The translations under genes and the position numbers were made by a program. A stretch of DNA of 30,207 nt, taken from positions 1 to 30,207 of the IMG/VR virus record IMGVR_UViG_3300007734_000557. One strand, 5' to 3'. Below the pieces are notes generated by a model. The model had not been told where the DNA came from. It was given only the letters and a program-made list of their open reading frames with translations, and ran no database searches. Of this stretch, positions 6,673-15,113 are shown piece by piece (positions within the stretch are counted from its first letter, which is position 1; each line of letters starts with the position of its first letter). Origin of the DNA: a virus.

Positions 6673-9600
6673 CTTCATCCCCTGATGTATTTTCTGACTC
6701 AGAGATCTTTCTATTAGCATTCTTGAGTTTTTTCACAATTGATTCAATCTCAGATAACCGCATATCACCAAAAATTTGTCTTTGATCTAAGTATTCATCA
6801 ACATCGTCATCGTCATTCTCTGACATTGGATTTTTGAAAGGATTTATAAGATCTTGTTTATTTCCAAAAGGATGTGATATTGAATCACTTTGCTTTGACT
6901 TGCTGTGTGACACAAGCTTTGCATGATCAGTATCTTGATTAAGTGGATTTTTCCTTCGAGGCTTGTTTTTTAACTCTCTAGCTACGTAGTTAGGACCAGG
7001 AGATGTCTCTCCAAGCAGGCTCTTTTTAAGTGATAGACTATGTTTAGGCTTGACTGGATAGGGGGCGTAGCTTCCATTTCGATAAATCTCTTCGTCATTA
7101 TCAAAAGCTTCTTCATAATCGACTTCACCCAATGTTTGTTGACCACCTGACAAATCTGTAGTTTGACCATTATCTTCGGGCGGTGATGGTGGTGCTGATG
7201 TATCGCTAGGAATCACAGAACTCAGATCTGCATTTGGTGCAGATCCAGGAATTTCTGGAAGTTTGACTGCTTCAATCTTAAGTTCCATCGCCTTGTCTTT
7301 TAGCAATCCCTTTTCGATTTCCTTTATCTCATCATCAGACATCATAAAGACGTTCTTTCTAACCCAATTCTTATCAACGAGACCTGCAACACCGTTTGCT
7401 GATTGTGCAATTGTGAATTTCGTATTGAAAAGTTCTAGCTTTTGTTGCTGTGCAATCGTTGAAGGATTTGTAAGTTTCAACTCAAAATCTAGCAGATCAT
7501 CTCCGCTAAATCCATGTGTATGAAGATGAATTATTGCAATCTTGTTAAGTTCAGAGAGAATCGTTCTTTGGATTCTATTGATCGATCTTGAAAACCTGAT
7601 ATCTTCTTGTGACAGTGTTGCCTTAGCACCAAGACCTTCATCGTAGCCAAGATATGCTTTTGGTATTTTTAAAGCAGCAAATAGCTTTTTCTGGATGTAT
7701 TGAACATCTTCAACAGCCGCTGTATTCTGACCGCCTGTTAGTGTATCAATTTTTGTGCCTGTCGAAGCGCCACGAACAGGTAAGAAATAATCTTCATCAA
7801 CTGAGAGAGGATTATATCGAAGATCGACGCGCCCAGTGTTCTTATCAACGACTTGATTTTTCTTAAGCTGCGCTTGAGCCTGCTCCATGTAATTAGGAAT
7901 TTCTTCAGGTGGAATATTTCCTACATCAATGTAGAAGACACGACGATCTGGCGCTCTAACAATTCGATAGACTAACATCGCATCTTCGACAAGAATCAAT
8001 TGACGCCATATTCTTCTTGCAGCTTCTAGAACTGATGTTCCGTAAGGAAGAAATGCATCATTTCCTAAGATTCTAAAATGAGAAACTTGCCAATTTTCAA
8101 GGATCTGGTTTCCTTGAGTCATCCAGCGAAATCTAACTGCCAGAGGGTCATCTTTATCATAGCCTTCTTCGCGCTCAATTTCATTAACAGAGATTGGATA
8201 AACATTGATTACTCCAACCTCTGGCGAAACATCATTAAACAGGAAGAAGTCACCGTATTTACACATATTTCTGACCCAAGATGTCAAATTAAAATTGACA
8301 TTTAGCGTGTCATAGAAAAGTTCATTTAAGATCTTATGAACGCTTGGGTTCTCTGAGTAAATGTGCAGAACATTACCCATCTCATCAGGTGCAACAGATT
8401 CTTCTGCGTATATGTCAAGAGAGCTTGCAATCTCAGGTGTGTTGTGAGAAATGACAGTATCAGTTGCAAAATTCTTGTATCCATCAACTGTAAGATCAAA
8501 TAAAGGAATTACTCCGTGATATTCGATTGAAGATACTTTGAGATTATTATAAGACTCATTAAACTCAGAGTAATTCTTATATCCCCTATCTCTTAATCGC
8601 TTATCGATAATAGACGTAGTAGTTTGTAGCTCATTTGCAAGATTCTTTTTCTTCATTCCTTTAGTAAATTTTTCACAAATCTTATCAAAAGTTATGATTT
8701 TAACGTAACGAGGATTTAGATCACCGGTATTGACCCAACCAGCATTTTGCCAGTCAGGCCTATAGGCTTTAGCAAAAGTCTCAAAATTATCGTAACCGTG
8801 ACGACGCAAACGTCGCTTAATAACATTCGGGTCAGTATCAAATGCATCGCAAAGTCGATAAAGATTAAATCCAACTGATTCACAAGTTTCAAGAATCCTG
8901 CCAAATGTGATATCTTTACGTTCGGCTGGGTTGTTTTCTGTCATAAACTTAGAATGCTTTAATTTGAATTCTTCAATCCAAGAAGCATTTTCAGCTGACC
9001 ATTTGTTTCCATTAATAATTTCTGTATGCAATCGCTTATGATCTGCATCTATCATAATTTGTAGATTCTCGATCCTGTTATCATACTTGGTGAAATTCAA
9101 GTGATGGACAACTTCATTGTCATCAAGCTGTGAACCCTTGATCATCTCTGCAAGAAGACGATGTTCTGCTGTCCAACCATTCATTTTTGATCTACGATCC
9201 ATCGTGTAGATCCAGCGATATCCCTTGCCTTCTTCTTTGCAACCATTAAAAAGATCACGTCGATAGAAAGGCATCATTGCATCGTCGGTTTTAAGATCTT
9301 CAATCTTGCAAAAAGTACCATCTCGCTTCATTAGACGATGATTTGGAGTGCCTATAATCTTTTGACCGTTGTCAAAAGTGACCGTGTAGGCATGATCGAC
9401 TCGTGTCTGTCGCGCTTGCTTTCCAATTGCAGGAACAATTCGATGCTCATTATGATCGTATGAATAGACAATGAAAGTATGATCTGTGTCTTTCTCGCAA
9501 TCTTTTGCAAGCTCACCAATTGTCTTGTAGCCTCCAGGCACAGCAATCAATGTGTCTTCATGTAAGCAATATTCCATTTCTTGGAAGTCAGAATATCTTG

Positions 9601-9790
9601 CCATACGATCATAAGATCCATATGCAGACATTGCTGAGCTGTACACATGACTCTGCGTCTTTCTAAAGAGTTCAAAAGCCGACGTGTTCTTTGTGCTTGG
9701 CATAAAGTCACGCACTCTACGCTTGATAACAGGTCCGCTTCTAAATAACTTTGTAAGTCTACTAAATACGCTATCTTCTTGCTTCGCCAT
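6662..9790 (-). CDS. 20: Portal protein, gp20-like, interrupted by an intein
   Basis: The 1042-residue precursor consists of a 74-residue N-extein, a 376-residue intein (75-450) and a 592-residue C-extein; splicing would give a portal of 666 residues. The exteins join as DFQEMEY + TPEIASSLDIYAEES, a typical gp20 segment. Later gp20 signatures include RAPDRRVFYIDVGNIPPEE, YNPLSVDEDYFLPVRG and IPKAYLGYDEGLGAKATLSQEDIRFSR. T4 gp20 has 524 residues; the extra length is a hydrophilic, probably disordered C-terminal tail (roughly the last 200 residues, with Asp/Glu clusters). The portal forms the dodecameric ring at the head vertex, nucleates prohead assembly and is the DNA channel used by the terminase encoded just upstream. 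Without splicing the protein should not work. Confidence 0.93.
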   Translation of the reverse strand: MAKQEDSVFSRLTKLFRSGPVIKRRVRDFMPSTKNTSAFELFRKTQSHVYSSAMSAYGSYDRMARYSDFQEMEYCLHEDTLIAVPGGYKTIGELAKDCEKDTDHTFIVYSYDHNEHRIVPAIGKQARQTRVDHAYTVTFDNGQKIIGTPNHRLMKRDGTFCKIEDLKTDDAMMPFYRRDLFNGCKEEGKGYRWIYTMDRRSKMNGWTAEHRLLAEMIKGSQLDDNEVVHHLNFTKYDNRIENLQIMIDADHKRLHTEIINGNKWSAENASWIEEFKLKHSKFMTENNPAERKDITFGRILETCESVGFNLYRLCDAFDTDPNVIKRRLRRHGYDNFETFAKAYRPDWQNAGWVNTGDLNPRYVKIITFDKICEKFTKGMKKKNLANELQTTTSIIDKRLRDRGYKNYSEFNESYNNLKVSSIEYHGVIPLFDLTVDGYKNFATDTVISHNTPEIASSLDIYAEESVAPDEMGNVLHIYSENPSVHKILNELFYDTLNVNFNLTSWVRNMCKYGDFFLFNDVSPEVGVINVYPISVNEIEREEGYDKDDPLAVRFRWMTQGNQILENWQVSHFRILGNDAFLPYGTSVLEAARRIWRQLILVEDAMLVYRIVRAPDRRVFYIDVGNIPPEEIPNYMEQAQAQLKKNQVVDKNTGRVDLRYNPLSVDEDYFLPVRGASTGTKIDTLTGGQNTAAVEDVQYIQKKLFAALKIPKAYLGYDEGLGAKATLSQEDIRFSRSINRIQRTILSELNKIAIIHLHTHGFSGDDLLDFELKLTNPSTIAQQQKLELFNTKFTIAQSANGVAGLVDKNWVRKNVFMMSDDEIKEIEKGLLKDKAMELKIEAVKLPEIPGSAPNADLSSVIPSDTSAPPSPPEDNGQTTDLSGGQQTLGEVDYEEAFDNDEEIYRNGSYAPYPVKPKHSLSLKKSLLGETSPGPNYVARELKNKPRRKNPLNQDTDHAKLVSHSKSKQSDSISHPFGNKQDLINPFKNPMSENDDDDVDEYLDQRQIFGDMRLSEIESIVKKLKNANRKISESENTSGDEDES
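8441..9568 (-). mobile_element. Portal intein with HNH homing endonuclease domain
   Basis: The intein covers precursor residues 75-450 (376 aa). Splicing residues are intact: Cys at position 1 (CLHEDTLIAV, block A), a block B T-x-x-H (GTPNHRLM, about 73-80), block F (LFDLTVDGYKNFATD) and block G (VISHN) with His-Asn at the end, followed by Thr as the first C-extein residue. Inside lies an HNH-type nuclease segment (intein residues about 133-182: AEHRLLAEMIKG, EVVHHLNFTKYDNRIENLQ, DHKRLH). After it come two related helical repeats (about 220-270 and 291-341), each starting I-T-F and ending with K/R-R-L-R-x-x-G-Y; these look like helix-turn-helix DNA-binding units. The reading frame is open throughout, so both splicing and homing may be active. 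The insertion point lies in a conserved portal motif, as usual for inteins. Confidence 0.93.
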
Positions 9791-9795
9791 TTATC

Positions 9796-11394
9796 CTACT
9801 TGTAGATCCATAATAGATCAGCTGGTATATTGTATCTTGTTTGGAAACGACCGCTTATAAGATCTTTCTTTGCTTCGACTTTTTTCTTGCTTGCACCGGT
9901 AATTATGTCATTTGCAACGCCATTAAATTCTTGTGACTTAAGTGACATACTTGCAAGCATTGCTTTATTGAGAACGTCTGAGTCTCTATTATATTCTGAT
10001 GACGAGTCAAAAAGCCATGCACTTATTGCAAGACTCATTACGAGATCATCATTTTCGCCTTTCATTGCCTGAACTCTATTGTCAGTCCAGACAAACGTCT
10101 TTAATTCATCATAGAATCTTGATGAGTAAGAAATAAGTTGCTTGTTTCTTAGTAGCTCTTCAAGTTTTGTAAGAATTAGCGAACGTGACTTTCCGCTTGT
10201 GCTAAATCCTGCTGTTGTTGTATCGCCAGGAGGTATGTAGTCGCCAATATAGACAGCATTGCTACGTTGGTAGTACATCTTAGGATAGTTTAGATCTCTA
10301 AGTCTGATAATAGTTGCATAACCAAAGCTATTATTCTCTGGGCAGAGAAGTGCTTTATTGTACTTTAGACCATATTCATTAAGAAGATCACCAAATCTAT
10401 CTGGTGCTATTTTTCCTTTATACTCAACAACGATCTCACCTGTCATTAAATCGACAATATGAAATGTTGAGTAGTCTTTTCCATCGCCTCTAGCGATGTC
10501 GGCAGTCATGACGTATTTGTGTTCTGATAGTGGATATTTCCATGTCCAAACGTTTCGATCAAATCCTGATCTTTCAACAGGATTTGCAATGATAGAATAC
10601 AACCACTTAAGATCATCGTCGCCCAAAAATGTCTCGCCAGACGAAGCAAAATCGCACAAGTATTCTTGCGCGATCTGTCTTGCTGAAAGATTTTTAGTCT
10701 CTTTATCAAACCAAGCTTGATCTCGCTCAGGATGAACATCCCAATTCAGTTTGATTGATTTAAACTCATTCTGGTCAGCTTCGGCATCTTTATACAGCTT
10801 GTAATACTGACCACCTACACCATTAGGTGTGGATAAAAGAATTGCACGACCGCCCGTAGTTAGAGTAGGGTATAGACCTGTCCATAACGTATCGAAATCT
10901 CTAACCCATGCTGCTTCATCTACGATAAGAAGCGACAATGCCTCAGATCGACCTGCATCTTCTGATGTCGGTATCGCTTTGATCGATGAACCGTGGCTAA
11001 ACTCAACAAGCTGCTTGTTATTTGCAGTGACCTGCGATAACATTAGCCACGGTGGTAAATTAGTTAGAATCGTTTTGGTCTTCTTGATAAAATTCTGAGC
11101 GACTTGTAATTTCGTCGCAATAATCAAGATATTTTTGTCGCGCTGAAATAACGCGAGCCAAACTGCGTAGGCTGCAACAAGTGTCGAAAGACCAAGCTGT
11201 CTACCTTTCACAACAATGACGAATCTATTGTCAATGAATTCTTTGACACAATCATCTTGGAAAGGAAATGTCTTAAACGGTATTGTACCCTTTGTCGGGT
11301 GCTGAATTTTGACATAGTTGTTGAAAAAATAGGCAGGATCTTTGCCACACCTTACAATCTCAGCAACTTGTCTTGATTTGTTGACAATAGTCAT
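9796..11394 (-). CDS. 17: Terminase large subunit, gp17-like
   Basis: This 532-residue protein combines the packaging ATPase and headful nuclease. In order: adenine-binding Q-motif region (TFPFQDDC, about 42-49), Walker A-like VVKGRQLGLST (61-71), Walker B LLIVDEAAW (155-163), coupling motif LLSTPNGVGG (186-195), then the RNase H-like nuclease with MTADIARGDGKDYS (D299), CPENNSFG (E353) and GENDDLVMS (D449/D450). The P-loop has Leu where T4 gp17 has its essential Lys (SRQLGKTT). A start overlapping the previous stop (TAATG) suggests coupling to the small gene upstream. T4 gp17 has 610 residues; length is in range. It would work with the portal encoded immediately downstream. Confidence 0.94.
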   Translation of the reverse strand: MTIVNKSRQVAEIVRCGKDPAYFFNNYVKIQHPTKGTIPFKTFPFQDDCVKEFIDNRFVIVVKGRQLGLSTLVAAYAVWLALFQRDKNILIIATKLQVAQNFIKKTKTILTNLPPWLMLSQVTANNKQLVEFSHGSSIKAIPTSEDAGRSEALSLLIVDEAAWVRDFDTLWTGLYPTLTTGGRAILLSTPNGVGGQYYKLYKDAEADQNEFKSIKLNWDVHPERDQAWFDKETKNLSARQIAQEYLCDFASSGETFLGDDDLKWLYSIIANPVERSGFDRNVWTWKYPLSEHKYVMTADIARGDGKDYSTFHIVDLMTGEIVVEYKGKIAPDRFGDLLNEYGLKYNKALLCPENNSFGYATIIRLRDLNYPKMYYQRSNAVYIGDYIPPGDTTTAGFSTSGKSRSLILTKLEELLRNKQLISYSSRFYDELKTFVWTDNRVQAMKGENDDLVMSLAISAWLFDSSSEYNRDSDVLNKAMLASMSLKSQEFNGVANDIITGASKKKVEAKKDLISGRFQTRYNIPADLLWIYK

Positions 11395-11774
11395 TAGTTA
11401 TTGACAGTATAAACTGCTCTCCTCCTATAATACGCGGTGCGCTTAGGATTGAATGAAGACATAGAAATAACTTCTATCTCATCAGTAGATTCACCTTTCT
11501 TAAGCTTCAGAGTTTCATTAGCTGTTGTCTTATAATCTTTCTTTACTTGTGTGATAAAGTCATCAATCAGCTTCTCAGAGATTCTTTCTTGCTCGCGAAC
11601 TTGCTCGCGAGCTGGTTTGTCTGTAACGATATTTGTAATTGTCGTATACATCACATGAATCTCATTACCAGACATCTTAGTCTTGATTGAGAATGTAGCA
11701 TTCTTCGGTGTTGAAGATTTACCAAAAGTCGTGTCAAGAATCTGGCCGAGTATGTTAATCTGCTGGAAGTTCAT
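11394..11774 (-). CDS. Small protein before terminase; possible small terminase subunit
   Basis: The Met at 11774 is preceded by AAAAGGATTCAAA, a good ribosome site, and is preferred over the Met at 11792; it gives 126 residues. The protein begins MNFQQINILGQILDTTFGKS. A central charged helix (about 57-90, REQVREQERISEKLIDDFI) is followed by a basic C-terminus (RTAYYRRRAVY). In T4 the small terminase gene 16 directly precedes gene 17, and this gene has the same place with a TAATG junction. However, I cannot see the gp16 signature, and the protein is shorter than T4 gp16 (164 aa). The small-terminase idea is positional inference; a virion or unknown protein is as likely. Confidence 0.75.
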   Translation of the reverse strand: MNFQQINILGQILDTTFGKSSTPKNATFSIKTKMSGNEIHVMYTTITNIVTDKPAREQVREQERISEKLIDDFITQVKKDYKTTANETLKLKKGESTDEIEVISMSSFNPKRTAYYRRRAVYTVNN

Positions 11775-11997
11775 TTTGAATCCTTTTAGCATTCAATGCT
11801 AGCTCAATACGTTCATTTCTATATTTATCAATATCTTCGGCTTGTGGCCGCCAACCTTTAGCCCACTGCTCTCTATTTGCTTCTGCCCATTTCATAGCAC
11901 AATTCCTACAACACTTAAAGTGCTTGTAGTGTGTCTGGTCATGCCTGTAGTCTAATGAAAATTCACAGACTTCACAAAAGAGACTCATATCATTCAT
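11755..11997 (-). CDS. Small zinc-ribbon protein (80 aa)
   Basis: This 80-residue protein has two CxxC knuckles, FCEVCEF (C8, C11) and CCRNCA (C30, C33), separated by a His/Tyr-rich spacer, which together should bind one zinc ion. Then follow a Trp/Gln-rich stretch (KWAEANREQWAKGWRPQ) and a charged helix. The start at 11997 overlaps the end of the Mre11-Rad50 gene by 8 nt and has AAGAG 6 nt upstream. Its 3' end overlaps the next gene by 20 nt. The function is not known. Zinc ribbons of this size in phages may bind nucleic acid or a polymerase, but nothing here shows which. Confidence 0.8.
   Translation of the reverse strand: MNDMSLFCEVCEFSLDYRHDQTHYKHFKCCRNCAMKWAEANREQWAKGWRPQAEDIDKYRNERIELALNAKRIQNELPAD
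11822..11829 (-). promoter_or_regulatory. Possible T4-type late promoter core (GATAAATA)
   Basis: The minus strand reads GATAAATA, 7 of 8 bases of the T4 late consensus TATAAATA, 47 nt before the start of the small gene that precedes the terminase. It lies inside the coding region of the zinc-ribbon gene, where late promoters can occur in compact phage genomes. In AT-rich DNA such a match can arise by chance. Confidence 0.3.
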
Positions 11998-14900
11998 AAT
12001 TCACTCTTGATCTATCACCATCAGTTTCTATCACTATCATATTATCAACAACATCTTTGATTGCATCAACATGTGAGATAATAACTATCTTCTTAAAATA
12101 ACCCTTTAGATTCTGAAGTAAACGTGCGCATGCCTCAAGATTGCTTTCATCAAGTGCACCAAATCCTTCATCGATGATCAACATGTCTGATTTTGGAAGT
12201 GATGAAATACTAGTCAATGCAACACGTATTGCAATTGAAGAAATCATCTTCTCCATTCCTGATCCTAGCTCTATGATGCGCTTTTTGTCATCATAGACGA
12301 TATAGATCTCAATATTGTTGGATTCATCACATTCTATCTCGACCGTAAAGCCTGAGATGCCTGTAAGGATTTTGCTAATCTCAGCATTGATTAGAGGCAG
12401 ATACTTTGCAATGATGCTTTGTGGGATTCCTTTCTTTGAGAAAGCGTTCTCAAGAAGAGACAAGACTTCATGCTTTGCAAGAGACTCTTTAAGATCTTCG
12501 ATCTGCTTAATTGAATTGTTAATCTTTTCTTCATTTCTACCGCGATTTGACGCAGTAGAAATTAGATCACGTTCAAGAGATGCAACCTTGTTTTTAGCAG
12601 CAATAAATTCCTTATGCTGGTCAGCGACCCCTGCCTTATCTTGAAGATCTTTCTTCTTTTGAAGCGTTTTGAGTGACTCAACAGCATCTTGATGTTGTGT
12701 CTTCCTTGTTGTGATTCGTTCCTCAAACAAAGGTATATTTGACTCAGACTTTAACTTCTGTTGTGAGATCTCATTGCTTAGGCTTGCAAGCTTTCCAATC
12801 TTTTCAATCTTTCCTTTAATGTCATCTTTGTTGATCTCTTTAATTCTGTCTCCGAGAATCGACAGCGTTCGCTCTGTGGCATCGCGTGACTCTTCCTCGG
12901 CCTTGATAAGACCTTTTCCTTGATGTGCATCTTTGATAAAAATGCATGTTGGATAGCTGTCACCACATGGAATATCATCAAGAATCTTGGTGCGTTTTCT
13001 AAGTTTCTCAATATCAGAATTTTTTGTCTCAAGATCTTTTGTATTAATTGCAAACTTCATTTCTAGATCTTTTAAGGTCTCTTCCTGCTTTCGAAGATCT
13101 TCTATGCTAACTGTGCTTTTTACCGCTTCAATCTTCTCTAGCTTTTGCTTAAAGTCTTCGATAGACGCAATATTTTCATCCATCTTAGTCTGTAGATCAG
13201 AAAACTCATTCTCAAGACGGCTAATTTTCTGCGTTGCAGTTATGATATCAATATCTGATATGATCTCTGATGTAGGGTTATTGATAGCTTGCAGTCCTTC
13301 TTTCGCTTTGTCAAGCAGCAATGTAGTATTGTCTGCTTCTTTCTCGAGAAGACTTTTCTGCTCAATTAGATCGTCTCTATTTTTTATTAAGACATCTAAT
13401 GTCTGTGTTGTTTTGAGATTTGCTTTGATAGGCGACAAGTCTTGCTTGACTTTATCATGATAGAGATCAAAGATCTCTAAGTCAAGAAATCTGCTTAAGA
13501 TCTGCTTGCGACTTGTCGACTTTTCATTAATAAACATGTTCATCTGGCCTTGAGGGGCTAGACAAGTGTAGAAAAAATCGTCAGATGTGCCAATTAGCTT
13601 TCTAACGATCTTCTCTGTCTCGCGACGTTGCTCATCATTCAGGTCTTTAAGGACATCGCCTGTGCTACGCTTCTTAAGCGAAAGTTTTGTCGTTGCAGAA
13701 ACATCAGATTTCTTTGAGAAGACCTTGTTGGTCTCTCTCTCGATCTCATAAACTTCTTCTGCAACAGACATGACAACTTTAGCTTTGCATTCATTTGCTT
13801 GTGCATTTATGATATGCAAGTTTTTCATCGATCCGCGATCTGTTACATTAAACAATGCATAGGCGATTGATCCTATTACAGACGATTTACCTGACCTGTT
13901 CTTTCCAAAAATCCCAGTTATTCCATCAAGCTTGTCGAAGTTTATTGAATTGCCTGGTCCGTATGAAAACAAGTTGTCAAACTCAAACCGTTTAAGGCTC
14001 CAGACAATATTTCTCGCAACTTCATCATCAATTACAACTGAGTCGTAGTATTTGTCAAATAGTGTCATAGCCGCTCCGAGGCGGCGATCTTCTATCGACT
14101 TAGACTTTAAATAGTCATCGATGATCATCTTAAGGACATTCTTATCCCTAATATTTTCTGACTTTAGTGGTTGAAGTGTTGTCGTAGTTTTTTGCTCGAC
14201 AGACTCTGATTTTGTTGTAATCTCAGAAAATTTACCTGCTGACTGTGTCTGTGTGTAGAGAGAACGAACATCATGCTCATTTACATCAGAAGGTAATGAA
14301 TACCTGATTCTTGCTTTTGGTGTTATTCCTGAAAGCTTCCCAAGAGTTTGTGTAACATCACCATTCCAATCAATTGTGTGAAAAGGCATATCATTCTTCA
14401 CACTAATAAATTTAGTAGTGAAGTTGTTTTTGGTTTTTATGTCCCAAGACAAGAAACCTTTATCTACTTCTTCTCCATAGTTCTGCTGTATTGTCGAACC
14501 ACAATATGCTATTGTACCTGCATCATTAAGAAATTGTCGTTGGTGTATGTCACCAAGCAGTGCAAAATCAAACTTCTCAAATAGATCTATGGTGACTTCA
14601 CCTTCCAGCTCCATCCCAGAGTCTGATTTAGCGCCTTTTACAGCACCATGATAGAATGCAATATTAATGCTACCCTTATCAGGTACTACATCAGGCCATC
14701 CAGCAACATCGAATGGTGAGAAGACACACCATTTAAATCCGTCGACAGGTGCATCAAAAACACCTGACTGCTTAAACAGGCGCAATCTAGGATTATTCAA
14801 TGCTGAGATGATCGGAGTAATTGCGTCTTGTCGGTCCTTATTTAGGATTAGACCATCATGATTTCCAAGAATGACATCAACAGGCGCAATCTTGGTTAGT

Positions 14901-15100
14901 TCTGTGAACCACCATGATAAGACATCGATGACTTCAGGCGTTATACCTTGAGTCTTTGAATGGACAATGTCTCCACCGATGTAAATTACATCAGGCTTTT
15001 CGACCTTTAGCTTCTCAAATGCATCAATAAATGCATTTCGATATTCATCATGTCTAGCAAGACCGCGGAAATGTACATCAGCAAAATGGGCAATTTTCAT
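11990..15100 (-). CDS. 47-46: Fused Mre11/SbcD nuclease and Rad50/SbcC ATPase (gp47-gp46 fusion)
   Basis: One uninterrupted frame of 1036 residues holds both subunits of the recombination nuclease. Residues 1 to about 350 are the SbcD/Mre11 calcineurin-like phosphodiesterase: HFADVHF (D8, H10), GGDIVHS (D44), GNHDG (N80, H81), YHGAVKG (H151) and LGDIHQR (D184, H186). Residues about 365-1036 are SbcC/Rad50: Walker A GKNRSGKSS (399-407), Q-loop LAPQGQMN (Q517), two coiled-coil arms (about 545-710 and 730-880) around a CGDSYPTC hook (C712, C719), signature ELGSGMEKM (945-951), Walker B MLIIDEGFGALD (973-984) and H-loop IISHVD (H1010). In T4 these are the separate proteins gp47 and gp46, which resect DNA ends for recombination-dependent replication. 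All key residues are present, so it should be active. Confidence 0.93.
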   Translation of the reverse strand: MKIAHFADVHFRGLARHDEYRNAFIDAFEKLKVEKPDVIYIGGDIVHSKTQGITPEVIDVLSWWFTELTKIAPVDVILGNHDGLILNKDRQDAITPIISALNNPRLRLFKQSGVFDAPVDGFKWCVFSPFDVAGWPDVVPDKGSINIAFYHGAVKGAKSDSGMELEGEVTIDLFEKFDFALLGDIHQRQFLNDAGTIAYCGSTIQQNYGEEVDKGFLSWDIKTKNNFTTKFISVKNDMPFHTIDWNGDVTQTLGKLSGITPKARIRYSLPSDVNEHDVRSLYTQTQSAGKFSEITTKSESVEQKTTTTLQPLKSENIRDKNVLKMIIDDYLKSKSIEDRRLGAAMTLFDKYYDSVVIDDEVARNIVWSLKRFEFDNLFSYGPGNSINFDKLDGITGIFGKNRSGKSSVIGSIAYALFNVTDRGSMKNLHIINAQANECKAKVVMSVAEEVYEIERETNKVFSKKSDVSATTKLSLKKRSTGDVLKDLNDEQRRETEKIVRKLIGTSDDFFYTCLAPQGQMNMFINEKSTSRKQILSRFLDLEIFDLYHDKVKQDLSPIKANLKTTQTLDVLIKNRDDLIEQKSLLEKEADNTTLLLDKAKEGLQAINNPTSEIISDIDIITATQKISRLENEFSDLQTKMDENIASIEDFKQKLEKIEAVKSTVSIEDLRKQEETLKDLEMKFAINTKDLETKNSDIEKLRKRTKILDDIPCGDSYPTCIFIKDAHQGKGLIKAEEESRDATERTLSILGDRIKEINKDDIKGKIEKIGKLASLSNEISQQKLKSESNIPLFEERITTRKTQHQDAVESLKTLQKKKDLQDKAGVADQHKEFIAAKNKVASLERDLISTASNRGRNEEKINNSIKQIEDLKESLAKHEVLSLLENAFSKKGIPQSIIAKYLPLINAEISKILTGISGFTVEIECDESNNIEIYIVYDDKKRIIELGSGMEKMISSIAIRVALTSISSLPKSDMLIIDEGFGALDESNLEACARLLQNLKGYFKKIVIISHVDAIKDVVDNMIVIETDGDRSRVNYE

Positions 15101-15113
15101 ATACCAATCTTAC

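Noticed and set aside
6673-6720. Start of the 279-residue gene at 6720
   Set aside because: It would overlap the portal gene by 59 bases without a ribosome site; the Met at 6672 has AGGGG upstream.
12987-13460. Plus-strand open frame of 157 codons
   Set aside because: Opposite the coiled-coil region of the Mre11-Rad50 fusion; its Ser/Phe-rich sequence is the complement of Lys/Glu codons.
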